Positions 33,332 through 34,803 of a stretch of DNA of 34,803 nucleotides are shown piece by piece (within the stretch, counting starts at the first letter, position 1; the number at the start of each line of letters is the position of its first letter). This DNA comes from Crenothrix sp. D3 (lineage in GTDB: Bacteria; Pseudomonadota; Gammaproteobacteria; Methylococcales; Methylomonadaceae), in contig MBQZ01000026.1 in NCBI GenBank assembly GCA_002134785.1, positions 1 through 34,803 of the forward strand, given 5' to 3'. Under the pieces are notes generated by a model, which was not told the origin of the DNA, ran no database searches, and worked only from the letters and a program-made list of their open reading frames with translations. A program made the position numbers and the translations under genes.

Positions 33332-33422
33332 AGCTAACGCACAATAAAATGATGCTGTTCGTGATGAGCTTGTCGAACCACATTCACACTGCGAGAAGCT
33401 CAGTGCGAACAATTTTGTAATC
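33332..33422. repeat. REP-like structured repeat, copy 2
   Basis: It shares the flank (AGCTAACGCACAATAAAATG against AGCTAAAGCACAATAAAATG) and the TGAGCTTGTCGAACCA core with copy 1 at 18884, and both end in TAATCA. The outer stem TGTTCG/CGAACA and an inner CACTG/CAGTG hairpin are kept with changed bases, so structure seems conserved over sequence. The neighbouring 33423-33573 stretch shows only a short GACTTTAGTC palindrome and no gene. Confidence 0.78.
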
Positions 33423-33573
33423 ACTTTTTTTCAATATGAAAGGTTAAGACCTCCGACTTTAGTCAGACAGATTTCATCATCAATCGTCTAGCTGGAGTAA
33501 AACTTTCAATAGAGATGTTGCCAAATAAAAAGGCTCTATATGGATTCCAAGGTCTTTTTGATAGACTGAACGA

Positions 33574-33959
33574 ATGAAAAATACACTTATAACAATCAAA
33601 CAGTTAGTCAGCGAAGCGCAATGTTACGAAGTCATAAGAACGCTACGCTGGCAAGGAAAGTAAGCTGTCCGCATTGCGATAGCCAAGAAATCATTACATG
33701 ACCAGCAAAGTCATCGACAACGCTATGAATGTAAGACGTGTCAGAAACGCTTTGATGATTTAAGCGAAACGGTTTTGGCAGGGCATCACCAGCCGGCATT
33801 GATTTTATGCTTGTACTTCATGGGGTTGACAAATCAACAGCTCAGATTGCTCGCGAATTGGATGTAAACAAAGATGATTTGCACTTCATGACTGAACATT
33901 TACAGAATGGTATCGATAAAAAAAAGGGTAGTGCTAAACAAGTAATGCTCAGTACTTAG
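33574..33959 (+). pseudogene. Decayed IS1595-type transposase gene
   Basis: Fragments in shifting frames read MKNTLITIKQLVSEAQCYEV, RTLRWQGK (stop 33661), VSCPHCDSQEI (stop), RQRYECKTCQKRFDDLSETVLAGHH, then QIARELDVNKDDLHFMTEHL. The paired CxxC zinc ribbon before a truncated core is typical of IS1595-family transposases. At least three frame breaks and the missing catalytic core make it non-functional. Confidence 0.75.
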
Positions 33960-33999
33960 TTTAGAGAAAATATGCTGATTTAAGACTGAGGTATACGCC

Positions 34000-34385
34000 A
34001 TGAGTGAAATTATTTGTACTCGCTGTGGTTCAACCCACTGCAAGAAAAACGGTCACATTCATAATGGTAAACAAAACCATCGCTGTAAAGACTGTGGACG
34101 ACAGTTTGTGATGGACAACGCGCAAAAAATCATTCCCGAATGGATTCGATCCATGATATTACAAGACATTGTTAGAGTGTCTTTCATTACGCTGTACTTG
34201 CCGTACTTTTTCGGTAAGTCTCACTTGGCTGTTGAGCTATATTGTTGAAGTTTATGAACACTTGCCCGCTGATTTAAACGTTAAGCCTGTTAAATAGCAA
34301 ACAGATAGCCGCTGCTATTTTTTTCTGGACGTTGAAGCAGACTGGTAGTCCCTACAAAACAATGCAGGTGGTAATTTTTATCGAT
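34000..34385 (+). pseudogene. Decayed IS1-type transposase gene (InsA/InsB remnant)
   Basis: It starts MSEIICTRCGSTHCKKNG followed by HRCKDCGRQFV, the CxxC zinc finger of IS1-type InsA. The frame then breaks: RTFSVSLTWLLSYIVEVYEH continues in another frame up to TAG near 34298, and LDVEAD (InsB-like start of the DDE domain) appears in a further frame with a stop soon after. The remainder of the DDE domain is missing. Confidence 0.75.
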
Positions 34386-34511
34386 TTTTGACATAGTGCA
34401 GCGCCAAACTTTGCAGTACTGATGGCATAAACCACGCACCCCTCTGTACATGACAAAAAAACAACGCATTGAAAATATGGCAAAATACTGACATTTGCAA
34501 AATATAACGCT

Positions 34512-34803
34512 ATGTCACACTTTACTGAGTTATCGACCCTATTAAACCAACACTTTCACTGGAATAAAGCGCGAATGGATTGTCTGGTCAGCATGGTGAT
34601 TGCTTTATTTTTTCAAGGAGACGATAAATTTAAGCAAACTCGCCAAAGCCTTTCCGAGTTCAGCGAAGTTAGAGTCTAACTATCGACGCATACAACGCTT
34701 TCTGAGCGACCGACACGCAGTTGATTTTGATCATGTTGCGTGGTTTGTCATCCAGTTATTTGGATTTTTAGAAACGGATTATTATCTGACTTTTGACCGT
34801 ACC
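34512..34803 (+). pseudogene. IS4-type transposase gene, frameshifted and cut by the window end
   Basis: ATG 34512 opens MSHFTELSTLLNQHFHW and KARMDCLVSMVIALFF. At a run of six T (about 34606) the meaningful frame moves by one base to KETINLSKLAKAFPSSAKLE, then YRRIQRFLSDRHAVDFDHVA and LFGFLETDYYLTFDRT, an IS4-family N-terminus leading towards the first catalytic Asp. The gene runs off the window. A sequencing error in the T-run is possible; otherwise it is broken. Confidence 0.7.

Noticed and set aside
34500-34700. Programmed frameshift in the IS4-type transposase T-run
   Set aside because: The needed shift is +1 at a plain T6 run, with no visible stimulatory structure. Decay or sequencing error is simpler, given the decayed neighbours.
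1-34803. CRISPR arrays, rRNA or tRNA genes
   Set aside because: No regularly spaced direct repeats and no recognisable tRNA or rRNA sequence were seen on either strand.

Overview
The window looks like a chromosomal segment from an AT-rich gammaproteobacterium. The gene content (Aas, MetF, YcbK/MepK-like, BrkB, TauE) and the style of the insertion-sequence debris suggest a Methylococcales-like organism. That placement is a guess from gene style, not a marker-based call.

Region 1 (about 1-14.7 kb) is a surface-polysaccharide (O-antigen or capsule type) locus, all on the + strand and tightly packed. It holds two near-identical tandem GT4 glycosyltransferases, then a WbpG/LfnA-type sugar amidotransferase with dedicated HisH-like and HisF-like partners. 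These are followed by FnlA-FnlB-FnlC, the three enzymes that make UDP-N-acetyl-L-fucosamine, a WbuB-type glycosyltransferase, a sugar-nucleotide SDR, a WecA-like initiating transferase fused to a WbpM-like N-terminal domain, and an O-antigen ligase/polymerase. Together these predict an L-FucNAc residue converted to its acetamidino form (L-FucNAm), as in E. coli O145 and P. aeruginosa O12. A lone HEPN-like protein sits inside this operon. An MNT nucleotidyltransferase also lies here, and its HepT toxin partner is cut after 15 codons by a MITE.

Region 2 (about 11.0-11.5 and 14.75-16.85 kb) is mobile-element debris. It contains a near-identical pair of MITEs flanking a long hairpin, an IS200/IS605-type tnpB-only element abutting the ligase stop codon, a 279-bp element with 16-bp inverted repeats and a perfect 10-bp target duplication, and a 155-bp element with 24-bp inverted repeats. 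The 155-bp element abuts the surviving C-terminal end of a GGDEF gene.

Region 3 (about 16.8-26.4 kb) is mostly core-type genes: a TonB-dependent receptor, aas, a Tat-exported MepK-like endopeptidase, metF, two small membrane-anchored proteins of unknown function, a BrkB/YihY protein and a small secreted protein. Clear stem-loop terminators separate several of them.

Region 4 (about 26.5-33.2 kb) is the most unusual part. It is a compact + strand operon of TauE/SafE permease, an AsnB-like protein without a glutaminase domain, a zinc-ribbon/two-TM protein with a degenerate TOPRIM-like C-terminus, a second AsnB-like protein with Ser in place of the N-terminal Cys, a secreted protein, a bicupin and a 94-aa protein. 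I do not recognise this combination as a described system; it is the best candidate here for something new.

Region 5 (33.2 kb to the end) is a graveyard of decayed IS1595-, IS1- and IS4-type transposase genes. It is preceded by a second copy of a REP-like structured repeat also found at 18.9 kb.
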